The notes beneath the pieces are model-generated. The model saw nothing but the letters and a program-made list of their open reading frames with translations, made no database searches and was not told where the DNA came from. A DNA stretch of 64,000 nucleotides, from contig JBBPIR010000001.1 of the NCBI GenBank assembly GCA_038040195.1, positions 553,141 to 617,140 of the forward strand, written 5' to 3'. This DNA comes from Chloroflexota bacterium. Its GTDB lineage: Bacteria; Chloroflexota; Limnocylindria; QHBO01. This document shows, piece after piece, positions 17,452 to 27,835 of the stretch (the stretch's first letter is position 1; each line of letters opens with the position of its first letter). The translations under genes were made by a program, and so were the position numbers.

Positions 17452-17910
17452 TCAGAGACGGACCCGAATCTTGGTCTCCCGCTCGAGCTCGCGTCGCGCG
17501 TCGCGCTCCGCGATCACGCGCCGCTTGTCGTGCGCCTTGCGGCCCCGCGCCAGGCCCAGCTCGACCTTGGCCAGGCCGTCGCGAATGTAGAGGCGGAGGG
17601 GGACCAAGGTGTAGCCACGGATCTGAGTCTTGCCCACCAGCTCGGCGATCTGATCCCGGTGCAGAAGGAGCTTGCGGGTCCGCGTGGGCTCGTGGTTGAA
17701 ACGACTGGCCTGGGCATAAGGCGCGATATGGGCGCCGATCAACCATGCCTCGCCGCGTTCGACGCGGGCGTAGGCCTCGGCCAGGTTGGCGCGTCCGGCC
17801 CGGATGCTCTTGATCTCGGTGCCGGTCAGGACCAGCCCAGCCTCCAGCGTCTCCTCGACGTGGTACTCGTGGCGGGCGCGACGGTTTTGGGCGACGGTCT
17901 GCTCAGGCAT
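17452..17910 (-). CDS. smpB: SsrA-binding protein SmpB
   Basis: 152 aa. Conserved OB-fold motifs: [53 protein letters not shown], and the basic C-terminal tail [13 protein letters not shown] that enters the decoding centre. It binds the tRNA-like part of tmRNA, which is encoded 45 nt downstream. A TAGGGT -10 (17920-17925) ends 9 nt before the ATG, so smpB may have its own short-leader promoter as well as readthrough from the small unit at 18.0 kb. Confidence 0.97.
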   Translation of the reverse strand: MPEQTVAQNRRARHEYHVEETLEAGLVLTGTEIKSIRAGRANLAEAYARVERGEAWLIGAHIAPYAQASRFNHEPTRTRKLLLHRDQIAELVGKTQIRGYTLVPLRLYIRDGLAKVELGLARGRKAHDKRRVIAERDARRELERETKIRVRL

Positions 17911-17955
17911 CGGTCGTGAACCCTATCAGCCCCCGACGGGAGGCAGGAAATGGAA

Positions 17956-17978
17956 GAGCCGGCCTCGCCGGCCGGCTC
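17956..17978 (-). terminator. Hairpin between ctpA/mini-ORF and smpB
   Basis: Perfect 9-bp GC-rich stem (17956-17964 with 17970-17978) with 5-nt loop. On the minus strand it is followed by a weak T-rich stretch (TTCCATTTCC). It could end the ctpA or mini-ORF transcript or attenuate smpB. Confidence 0.5.
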
Positions 17979-18005
17979 CTCCGTCGCTACCACGCGATGG
18001 CTGTG

Positions 18006-18047
18006 TCAGTGCACCGCCTCGGTGGTGGCGCGCCTGGAACTGTCCAT
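18006..18047 (-). CDS. Possible 13-residue leader peptide ORF
   Basis: ATG at 18047 preceded at 9 nt by an unusually complete Shine-Dalgarno (AAAGGAGGTG, 18055-18064 on the minus strand). It reads MDSSRRATTEAVH and a TGA. It has its own promoter-like boxes and a hairpin downstream, then smpB. No homology claimed. It could be a leader peptide, a translated small RNA, or an accidental ORF behind a strong ribosome site. A GTG in another frame at 18052 reads a 21-residue peptide but is only 4 nt from the site. Confidence 0.35.
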   Translation of the reverse strand: MDSSRRATTEAVH

Positions 18048-18075
18048 TGCACACCACCTCCTTTCGTGGCCGCGG

Positions 18076-18105
18076 ATGCTAGCACGCGCTCCAGGCGGCC
18101 CACAA
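18076..18105 (-). promoter_or_regulatory. Promoter for the small unit upstream of smpB
   Basis: Minus-strand TTGTGG (18100-18105), 18-bp spacer, TAGCAT (18076-18081). The -10 overlaps the ctpA stop codon. Confidence 0.45.
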
Positions 18106-19491
18106 CCCGGTTTCCGGTACCCAGCCCACGACACGTAGCTCCGTCAGCGCGGGACGCGCGGCGACAGCCGGTTGCCAGGCTGCCTCCTGTTCCAGTGTCG
18201 CCAGGTAGGCGAGGGCGCGATCCAGGACCGGGTCCTCGTCCGCGGGCGTTCCCTCCGGCACGCTGACCACGATGTCCGGCTGAACGCCATCCGGGGCCAC
18301 GCTGTTGTGGTTCGGCGTGAACCAGCGCGAGATGGTGATCCGAACCCCGCCGCCGTTGGCCAGCTCGTCCCAGATCTGGACCGTGTTCTTGCCGAAGGTC
18401 GGCTCACCGATGAGGGTGGCCCGATCGGTCTCCTCGAGGGCCGCGGCGACGATCTCCGAGGCAGAGGCAGACCCGCCGTTGATGAGGACCACGACCTCGA
18501 TGGCGGGGTCGGTCGCCTGACCTCCGTCGGTCGCCTCCCAGTCGATGACCTCGTCTCCAGCCGACTCCTGGCTGAACAGGAGGCCATCGGCCACGAACTC
18601 GGAGGCGATCTCCTGGGCGGCGCTGATGTACCCACCCGGGTTGTCCCGCAGGTCGAACACGATCTGGTCGGCGCCATCGGCCAGCAGGTCGCCGAGCGAT
18701 TCGCTGAACTGATCGGAAGCGTTGGCGCTGAAGCCATGCAGGGCGATGTACCCGACCTGGTTGGCGAGCATCTCGCTTTCGACCTCGACCACCACGATCT
18801 CGGCCCGGGTGATGGTCAGGTCGAACACCTCATCGCCGCGCTGGATGGTGATCGTGACGTCCGTCCCCTCCGGGCCGCGCACCTTCGTCACCTGGTCCTG
18901 GATCGTGCTGCCGTTCACGCTCTCGCCGTCGACGGCCTGGACCACGTCGCCGGACTGCACGCCCGCCGCCTCGGCCGGGGACCCGTCGATGGGTGCCACC
19001 ACCACCAGGAGGCACGTGTCCGACAGCAACGCGCAGGCCTCCAGGTCGTCGGGGTTCTCCGAGTTCTCGACCGCCAGCTCGGCGCCGATGCCGGAGAAGG
19101 TCCCGGACAGGTCGCCCAGCGAGTTCTGGTACTCCTCCGGGTTCATGTAGCTGCTGTACGGATCCGCGACGCCGTACTGGAACAGCCCTTCGAGGGCGCC
19201 CTCCACCAGCGTGTTGTCGTCCAGCTGGTCGACGTACTGGGCGTGGAGCTTGTCGTAGGCCTCGCAGAACGCCGCGAACGCCTCGCTCGGGGCGGAACAG
19301 GACCCGGTGCCGCCGGCAGCCAGGTAGCCGCCCATGAAGAGGGAGGTCCCGAGCAATGCGGCCAGCCCAAAGAGCGCGGCGTAGCGCAACGAGCGTCCGG
19401 CTCCAGGGCGGACCGGTGCCTGGGTTGGAACGGGCTGGAGCGTGGGATCGGCTCCGGATTCGGGCCGGTCGGGGGGCGTCGCGTCGTCCAT
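18079..19491 (-). CDS. ctpA: C-terminal processing peptidase, S41 family
   Basis: 470 aa. N-terminal membrane anchor (about 36-58) after a Pro-rich cytoplasmic tail; then the S41 N-terminal region (SEAFAAFCEAYDKLHAQYVD), PDZ (GTFSGIGAELA to SGDVVQAVDGESV) with a 25-residue Cys-containing insertion, and the protease core with catalytic Ser in NGGSASASEIVAAAL and Lys in FGKNTVQ. The active site would be extracytoplasmic. The ATG at 19491 has no Shine-Dalgarno; a TACACT -10 (19506-19511) ends 14 nt upstream, so the leader is very short. Directly downstream of ftsX on the same strand. Confidence 0.92.
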   Translation of the reverse strand: MDDATPPDRPESGADPTLQPVPTQAPVRPGAGRSLRYAALFGLAALLGTSLFMGGYLAAGGTGSCSAPSEAFAAFCEAYDKLHAQYVDQLDDNTLVEGALEGLFQYGVADPYSSYMNPEEYQNSLGDLSGTFSGIGAELAVENSENPDDLEACALLSDTCLLVVVAPIDGSPAEAAGVQSGDVVQAVDGESVNGSTIQDQVTKVRGPEGTDVTITIQRGDEVFDLTITRAEIVVVEVESEMLANQVGYIALHGFSANASDQFSESLGDLLADGADQIVFDLRDNPGGYISAAQEIASEFVADGLLFSQESAGDEVIDWEATDGGQATDPAIEVVVLINGGSASASEIVAAALEETDRATLIGEPTFGKNTVQIWDELANGGGVRITISRWFTPNHNSVAPDGVQPDIVVSVPEGTPADEDPVLDRALAYLATLEQEAAWQPAVAARPALTELRVVGWVPETGLWAAWSAC

Positions 19492-19572
19492 GTTGGAGGG
19501 GCGGGAGTGTAGCACCGGTCAGATCAAGGCCCGGTTACGCCCGGGTGCTATTCCCGCAACGCTTGGGCGCGG

Positions 19573-20466
19573 TCAGACCCCGGTTGCAAGGTGGGCCCGC
19601 ACGCTGATCCAGCTGCCCAGCATCCCCACCACCAGGCCGACCGACAGGATGAGGACCGCGACGAAGGTGAAGAACTGGGCGCCGACGGCGGTCGGCATCT
19701 GGAAGATCTCGATCAGCAGGGGCTGAATGGGCCCCCACACCACGGCCACCAGCAGGACGGTGACCACGGCGCCGAGCAGGCCGCAGAGCATGCCCTCCAT
19801 GATGAACGGCCAGCGGATGAAGGCGTCGCTGGCGCCCACCAAGCGCATGATCTCGATCTCGCGGCTGCGCGAGAACACCGCGATCCGGATCGTGTTGACG
19901 ATCATGAAGACCACCGTCAGGCCGACCAGAATCATGGCCGACAGGCCGGCCAGGCGGACCACGTTCGTCACGCCAAGCAGCTTGTCGTACTGCTCCTGGA
20001 TGGTCGTGATGCGCTCGATCTCGGGTCGCTCGCCGAGCGCGGCGGAAACCGATGTCGCGGCGGCCGGGTCGGTGAGGCCGACCTCGATGCTGGCGTACAG
20101 CGTGATGTTCGCTCCACCGGTCTGGAGGGTCTGCCCGCGGTCGAGATACGCCTGCTCGAGCCGCCGCATTGCCTCCTCGGGCGAGACGTACTCCGCCGTC
20201 GCCACCCCGGGCAGGGCGCTCACGTCGGCGACGAGCTGGTTCACCTCCTCTGGCGTTAGGCCGTCCACCAGGCGGGCCGTGACCCCGACCTTGCTCTCGA
20301 TAAAGGCCAGGCCCGCGTTGAGGCCGCCGAGCACGATGACCAGCCCGGACAGCAGGACGAGCATGAGGATCACGGTTGCCGTTGCCGCCAGGCTCATCAT
20401 CTTGTTGCGCCAAAAGCCCTGCCCGGCCCGGACCAGGGTGAAGCCGAGGAACCTCAGGAATCCCAT
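19573..20466 (-). CDS. ftsX: Cell division ABC transporter permease FtsX
   Basis: 297 aa. One N-terminal helix (MMSLAATATVILMLVLLSGLVIVL), an extracellular domain (about 50-160), then three helices ending GLVVGMLGSWISVRAHL. The cytoplasmic SREIEIMRLVGASDAFIRWPF motif is the typical FtsX coupling loop. With FtsE it activates peptidoglycan hydrolases during division. ATG 20466 (GTG 20469 possible). 12 nt after ftsE. Confidence 0.95.
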   Translation of the reverse strand: MGFLRFLGFTLVRAGQGFWRNKMMSLAATATVILMLVLLSGLVIVLGGLNAGLAFIESKVGVTARLVDGLTPEEVNQLVADVSALPGVATAEYVSPEEAMRRLEQAYLDRGQTLQTGGANITLYASIEVGLTDPAAATSVSAALGERPEIERITTIQEQYDKLLGVTNVVRLAGLSAMILVGLTVVFMIVNTIRIAVFSRSREIEIMRLVGASDAFIRWPFIMEGMLCGLLGAVVTVLLVAVVWGPIQPLLIEIFQMPTAVGAQFFTFVAVLILSVGLVVGMLGSWISVRAHLATGV

Positions 20467-20478
20467 CACCGCGGCATC

Positions 20479-21228
20479 CTACCCGCGACGGTAGGTGGCG
20501 CCCAGCTCATCGCGGACCATCCGGCCCTGCTCGAGCGCGACGACACGGCGTCGGAGCGCGGTCACGATCTCCTGGTTGTGCGTGGCCACCACGAGGGTGG
20601 TGCCCAGCGCATTGATCTCCAGCAGGAGCTGCATGATCTCCCAGCCGGTGACCGGATCGAGGTTGCCGGTCGGCTCATCCGCGATGAGGATGGCCGGGTC
20701 GTGGACGAGGGCGCGGGCGATGGCCGCCCGTTGCTGCTCGCCGCCGGAGAGCTGGGCCGGCAGCTGCTGCGCCTGGTCCTCGAGCCCGACGAGGGCCAAC
20801 AGGCGCGGCACGCGGCGCCGGATCTCGGCCAGCGGGGCCCCGGTGACCTCCAGGGCGAACGCCACGTTCTCGCGCACCGTCTTGTTGGGGAGCAACCGGA
20901 AGTCCTGGAACACGACGCCGATCCGACGCCGCAGGCGGTGCACCTGGCTCCGGCTGACGCGGGCCAGGTCGCGGCCCGCGAGGTAGACGCGGCCGGTCGT
21001 GGCCACCTGCTCCCGGATGAGGAGCCGAATGAGGGTCGACTTGCCGGCCCCGGATGGTCCGACCAGGAAGATGAAGTCGCCGCGCCGGATTTCGAGGTCG
21101 ACGTTGATCAGCGCCTCCTTGCCGTTGGGATAGGTGACGGTGACGTCCACCAGCCGGATGAGCGGCTCATCGCCGATCAGCGGGGCGGCCCCCGGCCGCG
21201 CATCGGTCAGCAGTCGCGCCTCGGTCAT
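20479..21228 (-). CDS. ftsE: Cell division ATP-binding protein FtsE
   Basis: 249 aa from the ATG at 21228, which overlaps the prfB stop (ATGA). ABC ATPase: Walker A GPSGAGKST, Q-loop VVFQDFRLLPNKTVRENVAF, signature LSGGEQQRAAIARAL, Walker B ILIADEPTGNLD, H-loop VATHN. Partner of FtsX. About 25 extra residues precede the usual FtsE start. An open frame to 21396 overlaps prfB and is not coding. Confidence 0.95.
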   Translation of the reverse strand: MTEARLLTDARPGAAPLIGDEPLIRLVDVTVTYPNGKEALINVDLEIRRGDFIFLVGPSGAGKSTLIRLLIREQVATTGRVYLAGRDLARVSRSQVHRLRRRIGVVFQDFRLLPNKTVRENVAFALEVTGAPLAEIRRRVPRLLALVGLEDQAQQLPAQLSGGEQQRAAIARALVHDPAILIADEPTGNLDPVTGWEIMQLLLEINALGTTLVVATHNQEIVTALRRRVVALEQGRMVRDELGATYRRG

Positions 21229-22347
21229 GCCGCACTGTCCCCGTTGGCGCCGATCTGCGATCGCAGATAGCCGTCGATGAACGGATCGAGGTCCCCGTCC
21301 AGGACGGCGGTCGGGTTCGAGGTCTCGACCCCGGTCCGCAGATCCTTGACCATGGTGTAGGGCTGGAGGACGTAGCTGCGGATCTGGTTCCCCCATCCCG
21401 GCTCTATGTGCTGGCCGCGGAGACGGGCCATCTCCGCCTCGCGCTCCTCCTCGGCTCGCTCGACGAGCTTGGCGCGCAGCACCGCCATCGCCCGCTCTCG
21501 GTTCTGCATCTGGCTGCGCTCGTTCTGACAGGTGACCACGATGCCGGTCGGAATATGCGTGATGCGTACCGCCGAATCGGTCTTGTTGACGTGTTGCCCA
21601 CCCGCCCCGCTGGACCGATAGGTGTCGACTCGCAGATCCTCGTCGCGGATCTCGACCTCGGCATCGGGGGGAACCTCGGGCATGACCTCCACCAGGGCGA
21701 ACGACGTGTGGCGGCGGTTCTGGGAGTCGAAGGGGCTGATCCGGACCAAGCGATGGACGCCCCGCTCACTCCGCAGGCGACCGTACGCCCAGCGCCCGTC
21801 AATGCTGGCCGTCACGCTCTTCAGACCCGCCTCCTCGCCTTCGCTCTGGTCCAGAATCTCGGTCCGATAGCGCTGGCGCTCGGCCCAGCGCAGGTACATC
21901 CGGAGCAGCATCTCGGCCCAGTCCTGGCTCTCGGTGCCGCCCGCCCCGGCATAGATCGAGACGATGGCCGGTCGCTCGTCGTAGGCACCGCTCAGCAGGA
22001 GCCGCTGCTCGGCGGCCGTCCAGCTCGACCGCAGCGCCTCGAGGTCCTTTTCCATGTCGGCCTGCAGGGCGGCGTCAGTCTCGGCGTCGGCAGCGGCAAG
22101 CTCGGCCAGCTCCGCCAGCCCGGTCGCGCGCTGGCTCAGGTCGCTCCAGAAGCCGATCTCCGCGCGGAGCTCGTCGGCGCGGCGCAGCACGGACTGGGCC
22201 TTTGCCGGGTCATCCCACAGGTTGGGGTCTGCCGATCGAGCGGTCAGCTCCTCAAGCTCGGATTGCCGCGCAGGCAAGTCAAAGCCGCACCGCCGTGTCG
22301 GCCACGAGGCGCGCCAGGCGCTGCGCCTCGCTCCTAATTTCGTCCAA
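21225..22347 (-). CDS. prfB: Peptide chain release factor 2, programmed +1 frameshift
   Basis: About 373 aa after frameshifting. The zero frame starts at TTG 22347 (MDEIRSEAQRLARLVADTAVRL) and meets TGA at 22281-22279 in the slippery context CTTTGAC (22278-22284); a +1 shift continues DLPARQSELEELTARSADPNLWDD, the normal RF2 sequence. The GGQ motif is in [20 protein letters not shown]; the stop-recognition SPF motif is in ISPFDSQNRRHTSFA. In-frame stops upstream leave TTG 22347 as the only standard start. The start overlaps the stop of the Cys-rich gene by 14 nt. RF2 reads TGA, so low RF2 raises its own frameshifting. Naive gene callers will miss codons 1-22. Confidence 0.95.
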
Positions 22348-22657
22348 GGTCCGAAACCAGGGTCAGCTCGACGTCCGCCAGGCGGCCCGATCGGGATCGG
22401 AGCTTCGCCGGGTTGACGCACGGGCAGTAGGACTGACGCGGGCAGGCCCCACAGTTGCCGTCACAGCCGAGCGTGGCCGCGTAGCTGCAGCGCATGCAAT
22501 CACGCTCGCACTGGATGAGGTCCTCGTACGGGACCGATGGGTCCCGGAATCGGGTGACGAGGGGGAGAGGGGGAGCCGACGGAGGGGGAGCCGAAGCGGG
22601 GAGATCAGAGATCTGAATGGGAGCCTCGCCCGCCAGTTGCTTCACACGCTCCTCCAC
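22334..22657 (-). CDS. Cys-rich small protein upstream of prfB
   Basis: 107 aa (GTG 22657; GTG 22645 with GGAGG 5 nt upstream is an alternative). The C-terminal half has eight Cys at 50, 54, 57, 65, 69, 72, 78 and 80, enough for two zinc sites or two Fe-S clusters; the N-terminal half is Pro-rich and probably disordered. I do not recognise the family. The 3' end overlaps prfB by 14 nt, so translation is coupled to release factor 2 synthesis. Confidence 0.65.
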   Translation of the reverse strand: MEERVKQLAGEAPIQISDLPASAPPPSAPPLPLVTRFRDPSVPYEDLIQCERDCMRCSYAATLGCDGNCGACPRQSYCPCVNPAKLRSRSGRLADVELTLVSDLGRN

Positions 22658-22759
22658 CCACGTAGGCGCGCCGCTCCGAGGACCGACGAACCGTAGAGGC
22701 CCCCATCGTACCCGCAGCCGCTCAGCCTGTCACCCCCCAAAATTCGGGCGCCGCCCTGT

Positions 22760-25627
<2,868 letters not shown>

Positions 25628-25639
25628 GGATCTGCGCCG

Positions 25640-25645
25640 AGTATA
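25640..25645 (-). promoter_or_regulatory. secA: secA -10 element
   Basis: TATACT on the minus strand inside the inverted repeat GCCGATATACTCGGC; predicted leader of about 6 nt. The same flanks (GGCCGATATACTCGGCC) precede mreB. Confidence 0.6.
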
Positions 25646-25676
25646 TCGGCCTCTCCGGAGTGCCCCACAGGCGGCC

Positions 25677-25778
25677 TCAGGGCACGTCCTCGTCCACGGT
25701 CCGTCCGGCGGCCTTCAGGACCCTGAGGGCGTTGAGCGCCAGCATGGGGCTCGCGACTTCCCGAACCCGGTCCACCAC
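25677..25778 (-). CDS. Possible 33-residue ORF after the LLM oxidoreductase
   Basis: GTG 25778 with GAGGTG just upstream, reading [33 protein letters not shown]. The composition looks helical and protein-like, unlike the longer frame that covers the neighbouring gene. No homology recognised. It may be a small protein or a remnant. Confidence 0.25.
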   Translation of the reverse strand: MVDRVREVASPMLALNALRVLKAAGRTVDEDVP

Positions 25779-25795
25779 CTCGGGCGTGATGCGGG

Positions 25796-26743
25796 CTAGG
25801 CCTCCAGCATGGGCTTGACTTCGCCGATCCAGCGTTCGAGCGTCTCCACGTCGTGGGGCGCCGCCAGTTCGGCGATGAACGTGTCGAACCCCAGCTCGCG
25901 GTACTCGCGCATCCGCTCGGCGATCTGCTCGGCGGTTCCGATCCAGAAGGTCTCGTCGTTGCGCACCTCGGCCATCGGTGTGCGGTTGAGCGCCATATGG
26001 GCTTCCCACACGCGACGGGCTTCCACCTCCGTGTCGCGGATGAGCGGCTTGCATCCGACCGTCATCTCGATGTCCGCGATGTCACGCCCCACCGCCGCGC
26101 AATGCTCGTGCAGGACCTCCACCTTGTGCCGCAGAACCTCGGCGCTGCCCATCGCGTTCCACATGTTGGCGTAGGTCGCCACGGTGCGGAGAGTCTTCTT
26201 CTCACCCGACCCGCCGATCATGATCGGCAGGCGCGCCTGCAGAGGAAGCGGGTGTTGACGGAGCTCCCGGAACCGGTAGCGGCCATTGTCGGGGCTGGTG
26301 GCTGCGCCGCCGTCGAGCACGGTTCGAATGGCTCCGACAGCCTCGTGCAGCCAGTCGAGCCGCTGGCCGAAGCCTGTTCCGAACTCGATCCCGTGAGCCA
26401 CGTGCTCGTGCTCGAACCAGGCGCCGCCCAGCCCAAGGATGGCGCGCCCGTCGCTGATGTGGTCGAGCGTGGTAGCGAGCTTGGCCACCAGGCCCGGGTT
26501 GCGGAAGGTATTGGCGCCCACGAGGAGTCCCAGACGGACCCGCCGGGTGACCTTTGCCCAGGCCGCCAGCGTCATCCACCCTTCGTAGATCGGCTGGTCG
26601 GGATCGCCGAAGATGGCATGCAGGTGGTCCCACGCCCACAGGTGTTGGTAGCCGAGTTCCTCCACCCGGCGTGCGGTCGACTCCATGGACGGCCAGTCCG
26701 TGGCCTGTCCCCAGGGGAGAATCCCTAAGCGGACTTCGCCCAC
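25796..26743 (-). CDS. LLM-class (luciferase-like) F420- or flavin-dependent oxidoreductase
   Basis: 315 aa, GTG 26743. TIM-barrel luciferase-like fold: VRLGILPWGQATDWPSM start, LGYQHLWAWDHLHAIFGD, RVRLGLLVGANTFRNPGLVAKLATTLDHISDGRAILGLGGAW, then LPIMIGGSGEKKTLRTVATYANMWN. These motifs place it with probable F420-dependent LLM enzymes; the substrate is unknown and FMN cannot be excluded. It starts 23 nt after prs and is likely co-transcribed. An N-terminal extension to 27043 overlaps prs out of frame and was rejected. Confidence 0.9.
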   Translation of the reverse strand: MGEVRLGILPWGQATDWPSMESTARRVEELGYQHLWAWDHLHAIFGDPDQPIYEGWMTLAAWAKVTRRVRLGLLVGANTFRNPGLVAKLATTLDHISDGRAILGLGGAWFEHEHVAHGIEFGTGFGQRLDWLHEAVGAIRTVLDGGAATSPDNGRYRFRELRQHPLPLQARLPIMIGGSGEKKTLRTVATYANMWNAMGSAEVLRHKVEVLHEHCAAVGRDIADIEMTVGCKPLIRDTEVEARRVWEAHMALNRTPMAEVRNDETFWIGTAEQIAERMREYRELGFDTFIAELAAPHDVETLERWIGEVKPMLEA

Positions 26744-26766
26744 TCGCTCAACCCCCGCCCATCCGC

Positions 26767-27780
26767 TCAGACCGCCTCGGCTTCCTCGTCCTGGTCGTGG
26801 GCGCCCCAGAAGGTCATCTCCTCGACCAGCTCGACCTCGGACGAGAAGAGGGCCCCTACGCTCTCGCCGCGATGAATGCGCCGGATAGCCTCCCCGAACA
26901 GCGGCGCCACCGACAGGACCGTGATGCGGTCCGGGTTGGCACCATCCAGCAGCGGAATGGTGTCGGTCACGATGACCTCGCGCAGGGCCGAGGACTCGAT
27001 GCGCTCGAGTGCCGTGCCCGAGAACACGCCGTGGGTCGCGCACGAGTACACATCGCGCGCCCCTGCGCTGATCAGAGCGTTGACCGTCTCGATCAGCGAG
27101 CCGGCGGTGTTGATCTCGTCGTCGATGACTACCGCGGTCTTCCCGCTCACTTCACCGATGACGTTCTTCAGCTCCGCCTTATCGTCGTTCCCCAGCCGCC
27201 GTTTTTCGACGATGGCCAGCGGCGCGTTGAGCTTCTCGGCGAAATTCCGCGCCTTCTTGGCAAAGCCCAGCTCGCTGACCACCACCAGGTCTTCGAGCCC
27301 CAGGCCGGTGACGTACTTGGCCAGCATGTCGACGGCGGTCAGCTCGTCGACCGGGATCGAGAAGAAACCCTGGATCTGGCCCTGGTGGAGGTCCATGGTC
27401 AGGACGCGGTCGGCGCCGGCCACGGTGAGCATGTCCGCAATCAGGCGCGCCGTGATCGGCACGCGGGGCTGGTCCTTTTTGTCGGACCGGCCGTACGAGT
27501 AGTAGGGCATGACCGCGGTGATCCGGCCTGCGCTGGCCCGCTTATAGGCGTCGATCATGATCAGGAGCTCCATGATCGAGTGGTTCACCGGTCGGCAGGT
27601 GGGCTGGATCAGGAACACATCCTGTTCGCGGACGTTCTCCAGGATGCGGACAAAGATGTTCTCGTTCGCGAACTGGAAGACATCGGCCTCCCCCATCCGC
27701 GTGCCCAGGTAGCGGCAGATGTCTTCCGCCAGTGGCCGGTTGGCGTTGCCCGAGTAGATGCTGAACTCGTCGGCGTACAA
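26767..27780 (-). CDS. prs: Ribose-phosphate pyrophosphokinase
   Basis: 337 aa from TTG 27780, the only standard start between the gyrA stop and the conserved region; GGAG lies 9 nt upstream. It makes PRPP from ribose 5-phosphate and ATP for nucleotide, His and Trp synthesis. Visible motifs: EFSIYSGNANRPLAEDICRYLG, PYYSYGRSDKK (ATP/catalytic flap), ITARLIADML, DLHQGQIQGFF, and the PRPP loop VVIDDEINTAGS. The C-terminus has an acidic extension (HDQDEEAEAV). 55 nt after gyrA. Confidence 0.95.
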   Translation of the reverse strand: MYADEFSIYSGNANRPLAEDICRYLGTRMGEADVFQFANENIFVRILENVREQDVFLIQPTCRPVNHSIMELLIMIDAYKRASAGRITAVMPYYSYGRSDKKDQPRVPITARLIADMLTVAGADRVLTMDLHQGQIQGFFSIPVDELTAVDMLAKYVTGLGLEDLVVVSELGFAKKARNFAEKLNAPLAIVEKRRLGNDDKAELKNVIGEVSGKTAVVIDDEINTAGSLIETVNALISAGARDVYSCATHGVFSGTALERIESSALREVIVTDTIPLLDGANPDRITVLSVAPLFGEAIRRIHRGESVGALFSSEVELVEEMTFWGAHDQDEEAEAV

Positions 27781-27835
27781 CGGCTCGCTCCGTGCTCGTT
27801 GCCGGATCGGACCCCGGCCGGCCGATTCTACCGCC

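Noticed and set aside
17045-17590. Protein-coding frames across the tmRNA
   Set aside because: The region folds as tmRNA with acceptor stem, T-arm and tag frame; these frames have no homology or ribosome sites.
17987-18052. PqqA-like reading of the region upstream of smpB (GTG 18052, MQWTVPG...)
   Set aside because: The start resembles PqqA peptides but the Glu-xxx-Tyr pair is missing, the GTG is too close to the ribosome site, and no pqq genes are near.
21225-22421. prfB as an uninterrupted frame from 22421
   Set aside because: Its N-terminal 47 residues are unlike RF2; the CTTTGAC frameshift restores the correct sequence.
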